Positions 38,140-47,339 of a DNA stretch of 64,000 nucleotides are shown in pieces. Location of the stretch: positions 357,385-421,384 of the forward strand of contig NZ_JAUCZF010000004.1 of assembly GCF_030373245.1 (NCBI RefSeq), read 5' to 3'. A program made the position numbers and the translations under genes. This DNA comes from Hydrogenophaga sp. (GTDB lineage Bacteria; Pseudomonadota; Gammaproteobacteria; Burkholderiales; Burkholderiaceae_C). The first letter of the stretch is position 1; each line of letters starts with the position of its first letter. Below the pieces are notes generated by a model. That model was not told the origin of the DNA. It saw only the letters and a program-made list of their open reading frames with translations, and searched no databases.

Positions 38140-40740
38140 TCACCAGTCCTGCTTGACCGCCTGCACCGCGTCGCGGCTGGCGGCAGCGCGTCCGGCCAGC
38201 CAGGCCGTCAGGGTGCCAGCCAGAACCACGGCCACACACAGGGCGATGAGCCGCAACCAGGGCAGGGCGAGGTCCATGGTCCAGTGAAAGCTCTGCGGAT
38301 TGACCACATGCACCAGCACCAGGCTCACCCCTAGGCCCAGCGCCAGCCCGGCAAGCGAGCCCAGCAGTGTCCAGGCGAGGCCTTCCAGCGCGACCACGCC
38401 CAGGATCTGCCGCCGCGTGAGACCCAGGTGCGCCAGCAAGCCAAACTCCCGCTGGCGCGCCAGCACCTGAGCGCTGAAGCTCGCGGCCACGCCGAACAGT
38501 CCGATGCCGATGGCCACTGCCTGCAACCAGTAGGTGACGGCAAAGCTGCGGTCAAAAATGCGCAGCGAGATGGCGCGGATCTGGCCGGCCGAGGCGAACT
38601 CCAGCAAGTCTTGCGCGCCCTGCTCGGCGGCGAGGGTGCGGATGCCTTCGCGCACCGCGTCTTCGCTCGCGCCTTCGTTGAGGTGCAGGGCCAGGTCGTT
38701 GACGCGCTCATCGCCCGAGTAGCGCACAAAATCGGCCCGCTCCATCACCACGCTGCCGTGCTGGCGCGCGTAGTCGCGCCAGACGCCAACGACAAAGAAG
38801 CGCACGTCCTCGGGCAGTGCTGGAAAAGCCAGCGCCAGCTGGGGCAGCCAGGCACCCGGCAACGCGCCATAGAGGTCGGTCATGGCTTCGCTGATGTAGA
38901 CCGGCACCACAGTCTCCCCTGCTGCCGCGGCCGGCAGTGGCGCCGGGTTGCCCACCAGCGGCAGGGTCTGACCGGTGGTGTCCGCACCCGAGTGCAGGGG
39001 CCGCGCAAGCAGGGTGACGGCGGGCAAGGTGGGCGAGAGCTGCAGCGCGGTGGTGCGCAGGGGATCGGCCCGTGCCACGCCGGGTTGGGTGGCGATGGCT
39101 CGCACCAGGTCGGGTGGCAAGGTGTTGCCCTCGCCGGCCCCGCTGCCTGAGCCACCTGAGGCAACGCGCACGTACAACTGCGCCGGCAAGACGCCGTCCA
39201 GCCATTGCGTGACCGAGTCGCGGAAGCTGGCCACCATGACGGTCAGCGCCACCGACAGCGCCAGGCTGGCCACCACGCCGCTGGTGGCCACCGCCGCCGT
39301 CTCGCGCAAACGCCTGGATCGCTCCACCGCCAGCAGGGGCAGGGCGTGCGTGGCCACCAGCGGCACAAGCCGGTTCAGCAACGCGCCCACGGCCAGCGGC
39401 AAAGCGGCGATGCCCCCCAGCAGCAGCAGACCCACCGATGCATAAGCGGCCAGCGGCAGACCGCCCAACGGCGGCGCCCAGGCCAACATTCCGGCCAGCA
39501 CCATCAGGCCCAGCGCCAGGGCGTGGTTCCGGCCAGCAGCCACCTCGGGTGCGCCCAGGCCCTTGAGTGCGAGGGCTGGTGCCATGCGCTCGGTGGCGCG
39601 CGCCGGCCACCACCCACCCACCACAGCGGCCACCGTGCCCAGCGCGCCATAGAGCAGGGCGGCGCTCAGGCTCCACTGCAAGCGGGGCGCTTCTCCCCCA
39701 AAGTAGCCGCCACCGAGGTCACCCCCGAGCACGCGCAGTGCCAGTGCCGCCAGCGCGGTGCCCAGGCCAACCCCCAGCAGGCTGCCCAGCGCGCCCAGCA
39801 GCGCCGACTCGGCCAGCACCAGCTGCCTCCGCTCCTTCGCGCCCAGCCCCAGCACACCCAGCAGCGCAAACTGCTGCTGGCGCCGAGCCACCGACAGCGA
39901 CAGCACCGAAAACACGAGAAAGGCGCCGGTGAACAGCGCCACCAGCGCCAGCACGGTGAGGTTGACCCGGTAAGCGCGCGACAGGTTGCTCACCCGCTCG
40001 CCCGCCTGCTCGGGCCGCTGTGCCAGCACCGTCTCGGGCAGATCGAGCGCACGGAGCAGGGCATCGGGCTCGGTGCCAGGCGCCAGGCGCAGGTCGATGC
40101 GGCTGAGCAAGCCCGGGCGCTGAATCAAGTCCTGCAACGCGGCCACGTCCATCACCAGCACCGGCGCGCCCGGCGCGTTCACCGAGCCCGCCACCCGCAG
40201 CGTCTGCAGCTGCAGCCCGGTCTGCACTTGAATCGTGGGAGCGTTGGCGCCAGTACCCAGCGCCAGGCGCGCCGCCGGGTTGAGGTAGACCGCCTCGGGC
40301 GCAAAAAAGTCGAGTCGCCGCCCCGTGGCACTGCCACCGCTGGGGGTGTCGGTGCGCGGCATCAGCGCAGGCGAAACGCCCCCAACCGACAGCGCATCCA
40401 CGCCGATCAGGCGCACCGCCACCGCCTGGCCATCGGCGGTGCGCGCGGTGGTGCTCCATTCCAGCACCGGGCTGGCGATCGCCACGCCAGGCTGGGCCGC
40501 CACACGATCGAGCAGGCGGTCGTCCAGCAGCCCCTGGCGGGCTCTCAGATCGAGATCGGGCTGTCCATTGACCGAGCGCACGGCACCGGAAAACTCTGAC
40601 AGCGCCGATGCATTGATGAGGTGCACCGACAGCGCAAGCGCCACGCCGAGCATGACCGCTGCCACGGCCGCGGCATTGCGCCAGGGGTGGTGCAACAGTT
40701 CCTGCCACGAGAAGGTCTTGAGCAGCGCCAGCATGTGCAT
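38140..40740 (-). CDS. FtsX-domain ABC permease without adjacent ATPase
   Basis: An 866-aa inner-membrane protein with ten or so TM segments. It has a duplicated FtsX layout: N-terminal TM ([18 protein letters not shown]), large periplasmic domain, FtsX block at about 280-500 including [17 protein letters not shown], a second periplasmic region, and the C-terminal FtsX block with [16 protein letters not shown]. The start at 40740 (MHM) removes a long non-conserved 5' extension. In the AttEFGH-type arrangement an ATPase gene precedes the permease; here the upstream gene is a divergent tiny ORF, so the ATPase must be elsewhere or lost. Confidence 0.88.
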   Translation of the reverse strand: MHMLALLKTFSWQELLHHPWRNAAAVAAVMLGVALALSVHLINASALSEFSGAVRSVNGQPDLDLRARQGLLDDRLLDRVAAQPGVAIASPVLEWSTTARTADGQAVAVRLIGVDALSVGGVSPALMPRTDTPSGGSATGRRLDFFAPEAVYLNPAARLALGTGANAPTIQVQTGLQLQTLRVAGSVNAPGAPVLVMDVAALQDLIQRPGLLSRIDLRLAPGTEPDALLRALDLPETVLAQRPEQAGERVSNLSRAYRVNLTVLALVALFTGAFLVFSVLSLSVARRQQQFALLGVLGLGAKERRQLVLAESALLGALGSLLGVGLGTALAALALRVLGGDLGGGYFGGEAPRLQWSLSAALLYGALGTVAAVVGGWWPARATERMAPALALKGLGAPEVAAGRNHALALGLMVLAGMLAWAPPLGGLPLAAYASVGLLLLGGIAALPLAVGALLNRLVPLVATHALPLLAVERSRRLRETAAVATSGVVASLALSVALTVMVASFRDSVTQWLDGVLPAQLYVRVASGGSGSGAGEGNTLPPDLVRAIATQPGVARADPLRTTALQLSPTLPAVTLLARPLHSGADTTGQTLPLVGNPAPLPAAAAGETVVPVYISEAMTDLYGALPGAWLPQLALAFPALPEDVRFFVVGVWRDYARQHGSVVMERADFVRYSGDERVNDLALHLNEGASEDAVREGIRTLAAEQGAQDLLEFASAGQIRAISLRIFDRSFAVTYWLQAVAIGIGLFGVAASFSAQVLARQREFGLLAHLGLTRRQILGVVALEGLAWTLLGSLAGLALGLGVSLVLVHVVNPQSFHWTMDLALPWLRLIALCVAVVLAGTLTAWLAGRAAASRDAVQAVKQDW

Positions 40741-40860
40741 GGAGCTTACCGCTGGTGCGCCAGGCGCCCGCCTGGGCAGGTCTTCCCGGTGCTTCGGCAG
40801 AGGGCCGCCCGGCTGTGGCCTAATACGAGGGTCTTTCACCTTCTCTCTGGAACCGACATC

Positions 40861-41031
40861 ATGGGCAACAAAATCGTCACCGAAGCTGACCGCAAGCGCA
40901 CCCCTCGTCCGACCCCTGTCCCCGGCGTGTCCCTGCCCTCGCATGGCCGCGGCCAGCGCGTGAGCCTGGAGCGCGGCGTGGCCACGCGAAGCAAGAAGAA
41001 CCCGGGCAAGCGCTCGAAAAAGGGCGGCTGA
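40861..41031 (+). CDS. Tiny basic conserved-looking protein, 56 aa
   Basis: Lys/Arg-rich product, MGNKIVTEADRKRTPRPT at the start and SKKNPGKRSKKGG at the end, with no hydrophobic core. A -10-like taatac lies 31 bases before the ATG. The open frame extends much further 5' through antisense sequence, but this ATG and the downstream terminator bracket a compact gene. Its charge suggests nucleic-acid or ribosome association; that is inference. Confidence 0.6.
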   Translation: MGNKIVTEADRKRTPRPTPVPGVSLPSHGRGQRVSLERGVATRSKKNPGKRSKKGG

Positions 41032-41058
41032 GTCCTGCGGGGCTGTCCCCAGCACCCA

Positions 41059-41090
41059 AGCGAAACGGGCCCCTAGGGGCCCGTTTCGCT
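41059..41090. terminator. 32-base perfect palindrome, bidirectional terminator
   Basis: AGCGAAACGGGCCCCT is followed immediately by its exact complement. It lies between the convergent tiny basic gene and the lipoprotein gene, so it probably stops transcription from both sides, although no long T-tract follows. Confidence 0.7.
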
Positions 41091-41104
41091 GCCTGGGAGC
41101 GGTG

Positions 41105-41884
41105 TCAGAACATGGGCGCGGCCGGTGCGCTCAACACGTACACGCCTCGGGCCATCATCGGGGTGCTGAAGGTGTAGGAGGCTCCCTGCAGGTTGATCTC
41201 AGGCACCACGCAGGCCCAGTCAGCGCCGCCTTCGTAGCGGCAGATGCGGACCTCGGCGGTATTGCCCACGGTGTGCGATGGCAGGGTGAACACGGCGCTG
41301 GGGTTCTGGGTCTCGAAGTTGCTCAGGTACTCGAAGCCGTTGACAGCCGGGTGGGGCAGCGTCTGCACGGGCAGCTCTGGCTGGTCGGTGCTGGACCAGG
41401 ACATTTCGAACGTGGCGGTGCTTGGAGAGGCCACCGGCCAGGCCCGACCCACGGCCCGGATGCAGGCCACCGAACCCAGCAGATAGGGGCCCGTCATTGC
41501 CACACCCATGGTTTTGTTCCCAGGCTCGATGAAGACCACCGGCGCGCGCAGGTCGGCCTGTGGTAACAGCAAGTCCTGGCGGATCTGGGTCTCGAAATAG
41601 TCACCCGAAATGAGGTAGGTCAGCGGCAGGTCATAGCCATCGGTATTGACCGTCGTGCTGCGCACGTTGAGTCCGCCTTGGCCGGCCAGGGCCTGGGTGG
41701 CCAGCGAAGTCATGCCACATTTTTCGCTCACGGGTCCGGCTTCGGCAAGCACCGCGGTCGGTCTGGCCTCAGCCACCGGCTGCAGCGCAGCGTCGTCACC
41801 GCCACCTCCGCATGCTGCCAGCAGCGCGCTGCTCAATGCCAGACTGATGGTGGCGCGAGACAGGGAGCGCGAGCGATTGACCAT
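41105..41884 (-). CDS. Hypothetical lipoprotein, 259 aa
   Basis: Lipoprotein with the lipobox LLAAC at about residue 25 followed by a Gly stretch, so it is anchored in a membrane facing the periplasm. The mature part has four Cys (GMTS-adjacent SEKCGM, VACIRAV, ICRYEGG, WACVVPE) that could form two disulfides, and mixed beta-type sequence. The ATG at 41884 has a strong ribosome binding site (ggaggt). No family recognised. The gap 41885-42093 has no gene. Confidence 0.7.
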   Translation of the reverse strand: MVNRSRSLSRATISLALSSALLAACGGGGDDAALQPVAEARPTAVLAEAGPVSEKCGMTSLATQALAGQGGLNVRSTTVNTDGYDLPLTYLISGDYFETQIRQDLLLPQADLRAPVVFIEPGNKTMGVAMTGPYLLGSVACIRAVGRAWPVASPSTATFEMSWSSTDQPELPVQTLPHPAVNGFEYLSNFETQNPSAVFTLPSHTVGNTAEVRICRYEGGADWACVVPEINLQGASYTFSTPMMARGVYVLSAPAAPMF

Positions 41885-42093
41885 GGCATACCTCCGTTTT
41901 TTCGCGTTGTGGGATGGGATCAAGAGAGAGACGGTGGCCTGTCGGCCTTGTTCTCTGTTTCGGAGCAATCAGGGTTTTCTTGATGCACATCGCGTGTCTC
42001 TTTTTTTCCTACAACCAAGGTGTTATCCCGGTGTGCATGGATCACCATGGGGACCTCAAACGGGCCGAGCGGTGCGTTGGGCGCAAGCCTGAA

Positions 42094-42783
42094 TCAGCGT
42101 GTGGTCGCGCTGGTCTCGTCAGACCGGGAAAAGTGCAGGAAGCGGCCCTTGTAGGCTTCGCCGGTTTCCAGCGTGCGCTCGGCCAATGCCATGGTCAGCT
42201 GATAGCCCAGCGCATGCATCGCCTTGCAGAATTCGGAGCGGTTGCTCCGGTCCGGGTCGACGATGATGATGTCGGCGCCCGGCGCGGCGTGCTGGTGGAC
42301 GAAGCGCGCCAGCTGGGCCGGTTGCTGGCGCTCGTAAAGCACGTCGCTGCCAATGATGAGATCGAAGCGACCCAGGCCGCTGGCGCCGTCGGCATCGTCG
42401 ACCTCCCAGTCGCCAGCCTGGTAGTTCAAAGGCCCCAGATGATTGGCTTGCAGATTGCGCTGCAAAAAAGTCTCGGTGAGCGGGTGCCAGTCGGTCACCG
42501 TCACGTCGCCAGCGCGGCGGTGGATCACCAGGCTTGCCAGCGCCAGTCCGGCGCCGATCTCCAGGATGCGCTTGCCCGCGATGGCGTGTTTGTCCATGGC
42601 CAGGGCGAGCACCCGGGCCGAGGGCCAGACCTGCCCAAACAGGGGCCAGCCCGACTCACTCATGCCGTTGCTGGGATCCGTCTCGCGTGCGGGGGCGTAC
42701 TGCTGACCGTCGAGCAGCGAGCAGATCGCATAGTCCCAGCCTGCGATGGTGACGGTCTGGTGTTTGACCTGGTAGCCGGGCAT
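42094..42783 (-). CDS. Class I SAM methyltransferase (Methyltransf_16 / METTL21-like)
   Basis: A 229-aa cytoplasmic SAM-dependent methyltransferase. An N-terminal strand region (WDYAICSLLDGQQY) is followed by PLFGQVWPSARVLA, then motif I ILEIGAGLALASLVI, the acidic motif II TDWHPLTETFL, and DLIIGSDVLYERQQ with the D-x-x-Y typical of protein-lysine methyltransferases of this family. The ATG at 42783 has an excellent ribosome binding site (aggagg). It is divergent from the TPP riboswitch and thi operon. The substrate is unknown, probably a protein lysine. Confidence 0.85.
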   Translation of the reverse strand: MPGYQVKHQTVTIAGWDYAICSLLDGQQYAPARETDPSNGMSESGWPLFGQVWPSARVLALAMDKHAIAGKRILEIGAGLALASLVIHRRAGDVTVTDWHPLTETFLQRNLQANHLGPLNYQAGDWEVDDADGASGLGRFDLIIGSDVLYERQQPAQLARFVHQHAAPGADIIIVDPDRSNRSEFCKAMHALGYQLTMALAERTLETGEAYKGRFLHFSRSDETSATTR

Positions 42784-42924
42784 GTTGCCTCCTGAAGCGT
42801 GGTGCGGTGAATCGCGGTGGATCGACCTGGCACAGCACTTCGCGAGAAGAGGCATGCGGGATGGATGGCGATCAAGGTACCACGGCTGGGCGCTGCAGCG
42901 CAGGTCTACAATGGACACTTCACC

Positions 42925-43005
42925 GGGGGTGCCGCCTGCGAACGCGCAGGAAGCGGCTGAGAAATACCCCTCTCACCTGATCTGGGTTGTGCCAGCGTAG
43001 GGAGC
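42925..43005 (+). ncRNA. TPP riboswitch (THI element)
   Basis: All diagnostic parts of the thiamine-pyrophosphate aptamer are present in order: GGGGGTGCC, the variable arm with GCGAACGCGC, GGCTGAGAAATACCC, ACCTGATCTGGGTTG and GCCAGCGTAGGGA. It ends 76 bases before the thiB ATG and should reduce thiBPQ expression when TPP is plentiful. Confidence 0.96.
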
Positions 43006-43081
43006 GTGACAAACCGGCCGCCTTTGCGGGTTGTCGTCTGGGTTCCACGCTTGACGCAGGCGTTGTGACAAGGCGGTTTCC

Positions 43082-44113
43082 ATGCAACGGCGGTTTCTTT
43101 TTCCCCTGCTCATTTCCAGCCTCTGCCTGGCTACGGCAGCCGCGGCGCAGACGCCGACCCTGCGCGTGCTCACCCACGGCTCCTTCGATCTGCCCAAAGA
43201 ACAGCTGGCGCAGTTTGAACAGGACGCGGGCGTGAAACTGCAGATCGTCAAGGCGGGTGACGCCGGCGAGATGGTCAACAAGCTCATCCTCACACGCGCC
43301 AAGCCGATCGCCGATGTGGTGTTTGGCATCGACAACACGTTGCTGCCGCGCGCCCAGGCTGCCGGTGTGCTGGAGTCCTACAGCGGCCCGGCCTCAGGCC
43401 GTGCGTCGGTGGTATCGCTGGCCGAGGGCGTGGTTCCCGTCGATTACGGCTATGTGAACCTCAACATAGACAAGGCCTGGTTTGCCCAGCGCGGACTGGC
43501 GCTGCCCACCTCGCTGGCCGATCTCACGAAGCCCGCCTATGCGAAGCTGCTGGTGGTGCAGAACCCGGCCACCTCCAGCCCGGGCCAGGCGTTTCTGCTG
43601 GCCACCATCGCTGGTCTGGGTGAGCCTGCTGCGTTCGAGTGGTGGGCGCAGATGCGCCGCAATGGCGTCAAGGTGGTCAAAGGCTGGAGCGAGGCCTATT
43701 ACACCGAGTTCACCCGCAACGGCGGCACACGCCCGATCGTGGTGAGTTACGCCAGCAGCCCGGCGGCCGAGGTGTTCTACAGCAAGGACAAGGTCACCGA
43801 GTCGCCCACTGCCAACCTGTTTCTCAAGGGCGGTGTGTACCGGCAGGTGGAAGGCGTGGCACTGGTCAAGGGCGCCCCCACCGCTTCTCGCGAAGCGGCG
43901 GGTCGCTTCGTCGAGTTCTTGCGCTCGGCGCCGGTGCAGCAATCGCTGCAGACCACGATGTGGATGTTCCCCGCCGAGTCCGGCGCACCGCGCGTGGACG
44001 TGATGCGGCAACACGCCGCCGAGCCCGCCACCTTTGACGCCCTGGCCACTGCGCTGACCGAGCAACAAGCCAAGACCTGGCTGCGGCGCTGGACGCAAGT
44101 TGTGCTGAAGTGA
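43082..44113 (+). CDS. thiB: Thiamine ABC transporter, periplasmic binding protein
   Basis: A 343-aa periplasmic solute-binding protein with a signal peptide (residues 1-22, ending AAAAQ) and a family start LRVLTHGSFDLPKEQL. The iron/thiamine-type fold contains DVVFGIDNTLLPRA, VPVDYGYVNLN and PIVVSYASSPAAEV, all typical of ThiB. It delivers thiamine, thiamine phosphate or TPP to the ThiP permease. It sits just downstream of the TPP riboswitch, which fixes the assignment. The thiP GTG start overlaps its stop. Confidence 0.94.
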   Translation: MQRRFLFPLLISSLCLATAAAAQTPTLRVLTHGSFDLPKEQLAQFEQDAGVKLQIVKAGDAGEMVNKLILTRAKPIADVVFGIDNTLLPRAQAAGVLESYSGPASGRASVVSLAEGVVPVDYGYVNLNIDKAWFAQRGLALPTSLADLTKPAYAKLLVVQNPATSSPGQAFLLATIAGLGEPAAFEWWAQMRRNGVKVVKGWSEAYYTEFTRNGGTRPIVVSYASSPAAEVFYSKDKVTESPTANLFLKGGVYRQVEGVALVKGAPTASREAAGRFVEFLRSAPVQQSLQTTMWMFPAESGAPRVDVMRQHAAEPATFDALATALTEQQAKTWLRRWTQVVLK

Positions 44114-45777
44114 CCGCATCGAGCCGGGGCAATCGGCTGCCCCGCTGGTTGGCGATCCTGCCGCTGGGCTGCCTGGCGCTGCTGCTGGTGGCCCCGGTGC
44201 TTCGGCTGCTGGCCGAAGGGTTGGGGTCAGGCGATCTGGCGGGAGATGCGCCGCTGCGCTGGCTGGCGCTGTGGCAGGACGATTACCTGCGCTGGCGCGT
44301 GCTCTGGAGTCTGGCCCAGGCGGCGATCACTTGTGTGCTGGCGCTGCTGATCGGTTTGCCGGTGGCCTGGGTGCTGGCCCGACTGGAGTTTGCCGGGCGC
44401 GCGCTGGTGCTGCGTTTCCTGATGCTGCCTTTTGTCGTTCCCATGCTGGTGGCAGCGCTGGGGGTGCTGGCGCTCTGGGGACCGCGCGGCTGGCTGGGTG
44501 AGCCGCTCGCTCAGGCTGGCATCACCCTGGACGAGACGCCCTGGCTGCTGCTCTACGGCAACCTGTTCTTCAATCTGTGTCTGGTGGTGCGCGCTGGTGT
44601 CGACGCGCTGGAGCAGGTGAGTGCGCCGCGCGTGGCCGCCGCGCGCACGCTGGGCGCCACGCCATGGCGGGCGTTCTGGCGCGTCGAATGGCCGGCCATC
44701 GCGCCCTGGATGGCCTCGGCCATGTGCCTGGTGTTCCTCTACTGCTTCTCGGGTTTTGGCCTGGCGCTGATCCTGGGAGGGCAACGCTATGCCACCGTCG
44801 AGGTAGAGATCTACACGCTGGTGGCGCACCAGCTGGAGCTGGGTCAGGCGGGCGTGCTCGCGGTGTGGATGCTGGGCCTGACCGGCACGGTGGCGCTTGT
44901 CTACGCCTGGCTGGAAAAGCGGCTGGCCGCGCCTGGGCGTGTCACGCCCATTGCGCGGTCCCGCCCGCGCGGTGCGGCGCAGTGGCTGGCGGTGGTGGTG
45001 GCGGTGGCTGCGCTGTTGCTGGTGTGCGCTGGACCACTGCTGGCCATCGTGCTGCAGGCATCACGCGCGCTGCTGCTGGGGCAGGGCGCCGAGGTGCTGT
45101 TGCAGCCCGAGACGCTGGCCGCCTTGTGGAACACCTTGCGCTTCTCTGCCATGGCCCTGTTGCTGGCCACCGGCCTGGGTCTGAGCCACGCGCTGGCCGT
45201 GCGCGCCTTCGACATGGCGGCGATCGCCCGTGGTGCGAATCCAGTGCAAGGCTTGTGGGCGCTGGTGTGGCGCGCGGCCGCCTACCTGCCGTTTGTGGCG
45301 TCCCCCGTCACCGTGGCCTTCGGCCTGCTGCTGCTTTACCCGGGCTGGACCGCCAGCCTGGCCTTGCTGATCGGTGCCTACGCGCTGCTGGCTTACCCGT
45401 TTGTGGCGAAGTCGCTGGCGGCCGCGCTCGACAACCTGCCCGCCAGCTATGCCCAGGCCGCAGCCACGCTGGGCGCCACACCGTGGCGCGTCTGGTGGCG
45501 CGTGACCCTGCCGTTGACCGCCCGCGCACTGCGGCGCGGCATGGCCTTCGCAGCGGCCACGGCACTGGGCGAATTTGCGGTCACGCTGTTCCTCTCGCGC
45601 CCCGAGTGGACCACGCTCACCACGCTCATCTACCAGCGCCTGGGCCGCCCGGGCGAAGCCAATCTGGACGCTGCGCTGGTGCTCGCCTGCGTGCTGATGG
45701 TGCTGGCGTTGATGGCCTTCACCCTGATCGAGGGGCCGGATCGACCCGCTGCCCAGCACAATCGACGCCATGCTTGA
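44110..45777 (+). CDS. thiP: Thiamine ABC transporter permease
   Basis: A 555-aa inner-membrane permease of the fused ThiP/FbpB type with about twelve TM segments and two binding-protein-dependent permease domains. Each domain has its EAA loop: RVAAARTLGATPWRAFWRVE near residue 175 and YAQAAATLGATPWRVWWRV near residue 450. The start is GTG and overlaps the thiB stop (GTGA). The C-terminus overlaps thiQ by eight bases. It forms the membrane channel for thiamine uptake. Confidence 0.94.
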   Translation: MTASSRGNRLPRWLAILPLGCLALLLVAPVLRLLAEGLGSGDLAGDAPLRWLALWQDDYLRWRVLWSLAQAAITCVLALLIGLPVAWVLARLEFAGRALVLRFLMLPFVVPMLVAALGVLALWGPRGWLGEPLAQAGITLDETPWLLLYGNLFFNLCLVVRAGVDALEQVSAPRVAAARTLGATPWRAFWRVEWPAIAPWMASAMCLVFLYCFSGFGLALILGGQRYATVEVEIYTLVAHQLELGQAGVLAVWMLGLTGTVALVYAWLEKRLAAPGRVTPIARSRPRGAAQWLAVVVAVAALLLVCAGPLLAIVLQASRALLLGQGAEVLLQPETLAALWNTLRFSAMALLLATGLGLSHALAVRAFDMAAIARGANPVQGLWALVWRAAAYLPFVASPVTVAFGLLLLYPGWTASLALLIGAYALLAYPFVAKSLAAALDNLPASYAQAAATLGATPWRVWWRVTLPLTARALRRGMAFAAATALGEFAVTLFLSRPEWTTLTTLIYQRLGRPGEANLDAALVLACVLMVLALMAFTLIEGPDRPAAQHNRRHA

Positions 45778-46414
45778 ACTTCGCGACATCGCCAAACAAT
45801 GGGACCACCGCCCGCTGCTCGCCGGCGTCAACCTGCGCGTGGCCGCTGGCGAAACCGTGGCATTGTTGGGACCGTCGGGCAGCGGCAAAAGCACCCTGCT
45901 GAAAATCGTGGCCGGACTGGAGGCACCCGAGGCCGGCAGCGTGTGGTTCGAGAGCCAGGACATCACCAACCTGCCGCCGGAGCGGCGCGGCTTTGCGCTC
46001 ATGTTCCAGGACTTCGCCCTGTTTCCCCACCTGAACGTGCAGGACAACGTCGCCTTTGGCCTCATCGAGCAAGGGGTGCCGCGGCACTCCGCGCGCGAAC
46101 GGGCCAAGGTGATGCTGGAGCGCCTGGGCCTGGGGGAGCACACCGAAGCGCGCGTGTGGACGCTCTCTGGCGGAGAGCAGCAACGCGTGGCGCTGGCGCG
46201 CGCGCTCATCACCCGGCCGCGTGCGCTGCTGCTGGACGAGCCCTTCTCCGCGCTGGACGCGAGCTTGCGCGATCAACTGCGCGCTGAGTTTCGCAACCGC
46301 ATCCAGGCGGCTGGCATGGCGGCGATCCTGGTCACGCACGATGAGCAGGAAGCGCGTGCCATGGCACAGCACGCCTGGGGCTTGCAGGACGCCCGGCTGG
46401 TGTCGCTCTGGTGA
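45770..46414 (+). CDS. thiQ: Thiamine ABC transporter ATP-binding protein
   Basis: A 214-aa ABC ATPase. Walker [19 protein letters not shown]-loop MFQDFALFPHLNV, signature [15 protein letters not shown], Walker B LLLDEPFSALD, H-loop VTHDEQEA. The short length without a C-terminal regulatory domain fits ThiQ. It overlaps thiP by eight bases and completes the thiBPQ operon under the TPP riboswitch. It powers thiamine import from the cytoplasmic side. Confidence 0.93.
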   Translation: MLELRDIAKQWDHRPLLAGVNLRVAAGETVALLGPSGSGKSTLLKIVAGLEAPEAGSVWFESQDITNLPPERRGFALMFQDFALFPHLNVQDNVAFGLIEQGVPRHSARERAKVMLERLGLGEHTEARVWTLSGGEQQRVALARALITRPRALLLDEPFSALDASLRDQLRAEFRNRIQAAGMAAILVTHDEQEARAMAQHAWGLQDARLVSLW

Positions 46415-46493
46415 GGTGGCGCGTGCGCTGCACCCGCTGGCACAATGCTTTGGCGCCGATCTGGCGGCGCATTGCCACCAACGGAGTAGTCAC

Positions 46494-46841
46494 ATGGGCT
46501 GGTTTTCCAAAAGCACCGACGGATTCTTTCTGAGCACCACCACGCCAGCCGGCATCGAACTGAGCCAGTACCTCGGTGTGGTCAATGGAGAAGCCATCAT
46601 CGGCGCCAATATCTTCCGCGACATGTTTTCATCGGTCCGCGATGTGGTCGGCGGCCGCGCTGGCGGCTATGAACGAGCGCTCTCGGGCGCGCGCGACGCA
46701 GCGATGGAAGAAATGATCGACGCCGCCAAGGCATTGGGTGCCAACGGCGTGATCGGCATCGACTTCGACTACGAGGTGCTGGGCGAAACCAACGGCATGA
46801 TGATGGTCGCGGTGAGTGGTACAGCAATCAAGATCGGCTGA
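46494..46841 (+). CDS. YbjQ-family (DUF74) protein
   Basis: A 115-aa soluble protein of the YbjQ/UPF0145 family. It shows GIELSQYLGVVNGEAIIGANIF near the N-terminus (given here as two family blocks, YLGVVNGEAIIGAN and FRDMFSSVRDVVGG), then ARDAAMEEMIDAAKALGAN and the C-terminal strand pair VIGIDFDYEVLG / MMMVAVSGTA. Members form pentamers of unknown role; a metal-binding role has been suggested from structure. The ATG at 46494 follows a weak ribosome binding site (acggag). It lies 79 bases after thiQ and may be separately transcribed. Confidence 0.88.
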   Translation: MGWFSKSTDGFFLSTTTPAGIELSQYLGVVNGEAIIGANIFRDMFSSVRDVVGGRAGGYERALSGARDAAMEEMIDAAKALGANGVIGIDFDYEVLGETNGMMMVAVSGTAIKIG

Positions 46842-46876
46842 TCCTGCACGCACCCCCTCCGACTACCTGCTTTTCC

Positions 46877-47323
46877 ATGGACGCCTACATCCTCATCGGC
46901 AACGCCAACACCCGCAAGACCTCTGTCGTGCGCAGCCTGACGGGCTGCTTCAACCGCAGCGTGCGCGACATCCAGCTGCAGTCCGACAAGCGACCCGTGC
47001 GGTTCTACGCCCGCGTGGGCGCGCTTCAAAACACGCGCACCACACTGGACGAGTTTGTGCAGGAGGTGGCCCGCGCGCGCTCCGAGGCGGTGCTGTTCTG
47101 CCTGTCACCCAACGCCAACGCCACCGACCTGGTCGAGTACCCCGACGCACAGACCTATGTGAATGGCTTGCGTGAACGCGGCTGGCGCATCAAGGCGGTG
47201 GCCGTGCTGGGGCAGGACGGCGGCGGCGTGCGCGCCACCAACCTGCGCCAGTACACCCAGGCCCCGACCGCGCCGATCAATGTGACGGCGCGGGATGTGC
47301 GCGCTCAGTTCGGCTGGATCTGA
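46877..47323 (+). CDS. Hypothetical protein with a degenerate P-loop
   Basis: A 148-aa protein. The N-terminus reads YILIGNANTRKTSVVRSL, which has the spacing of a Walker A loop, but the usual Gly before Lys-Thr is Arg. A strand SEAVLFCLSPNANATDLVE could carry a Walker B-like or switch element. No further nucleotide-binding motif is clear. It follows the YbjQ gene by 35 bases on the same strand and is convergent with the ZIP gene. No function assigned. Confidence 0.65.
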   Translation: MDAYILIGNANTRKTSVVRSLTGCFNRSVRDIQLQSDKRPVRFYARVGALQNTRTTLDEFVQEVARARSEAVLFCLSPNANATDLVEYPDAQTYVNGLRERGWRIKAVAVLGQDGGGVRATNLRQYTQAPTAPINVTARDVRAQFGWI

Positions 47324-47339
47324 AGGCGGGCGAAGCCGC

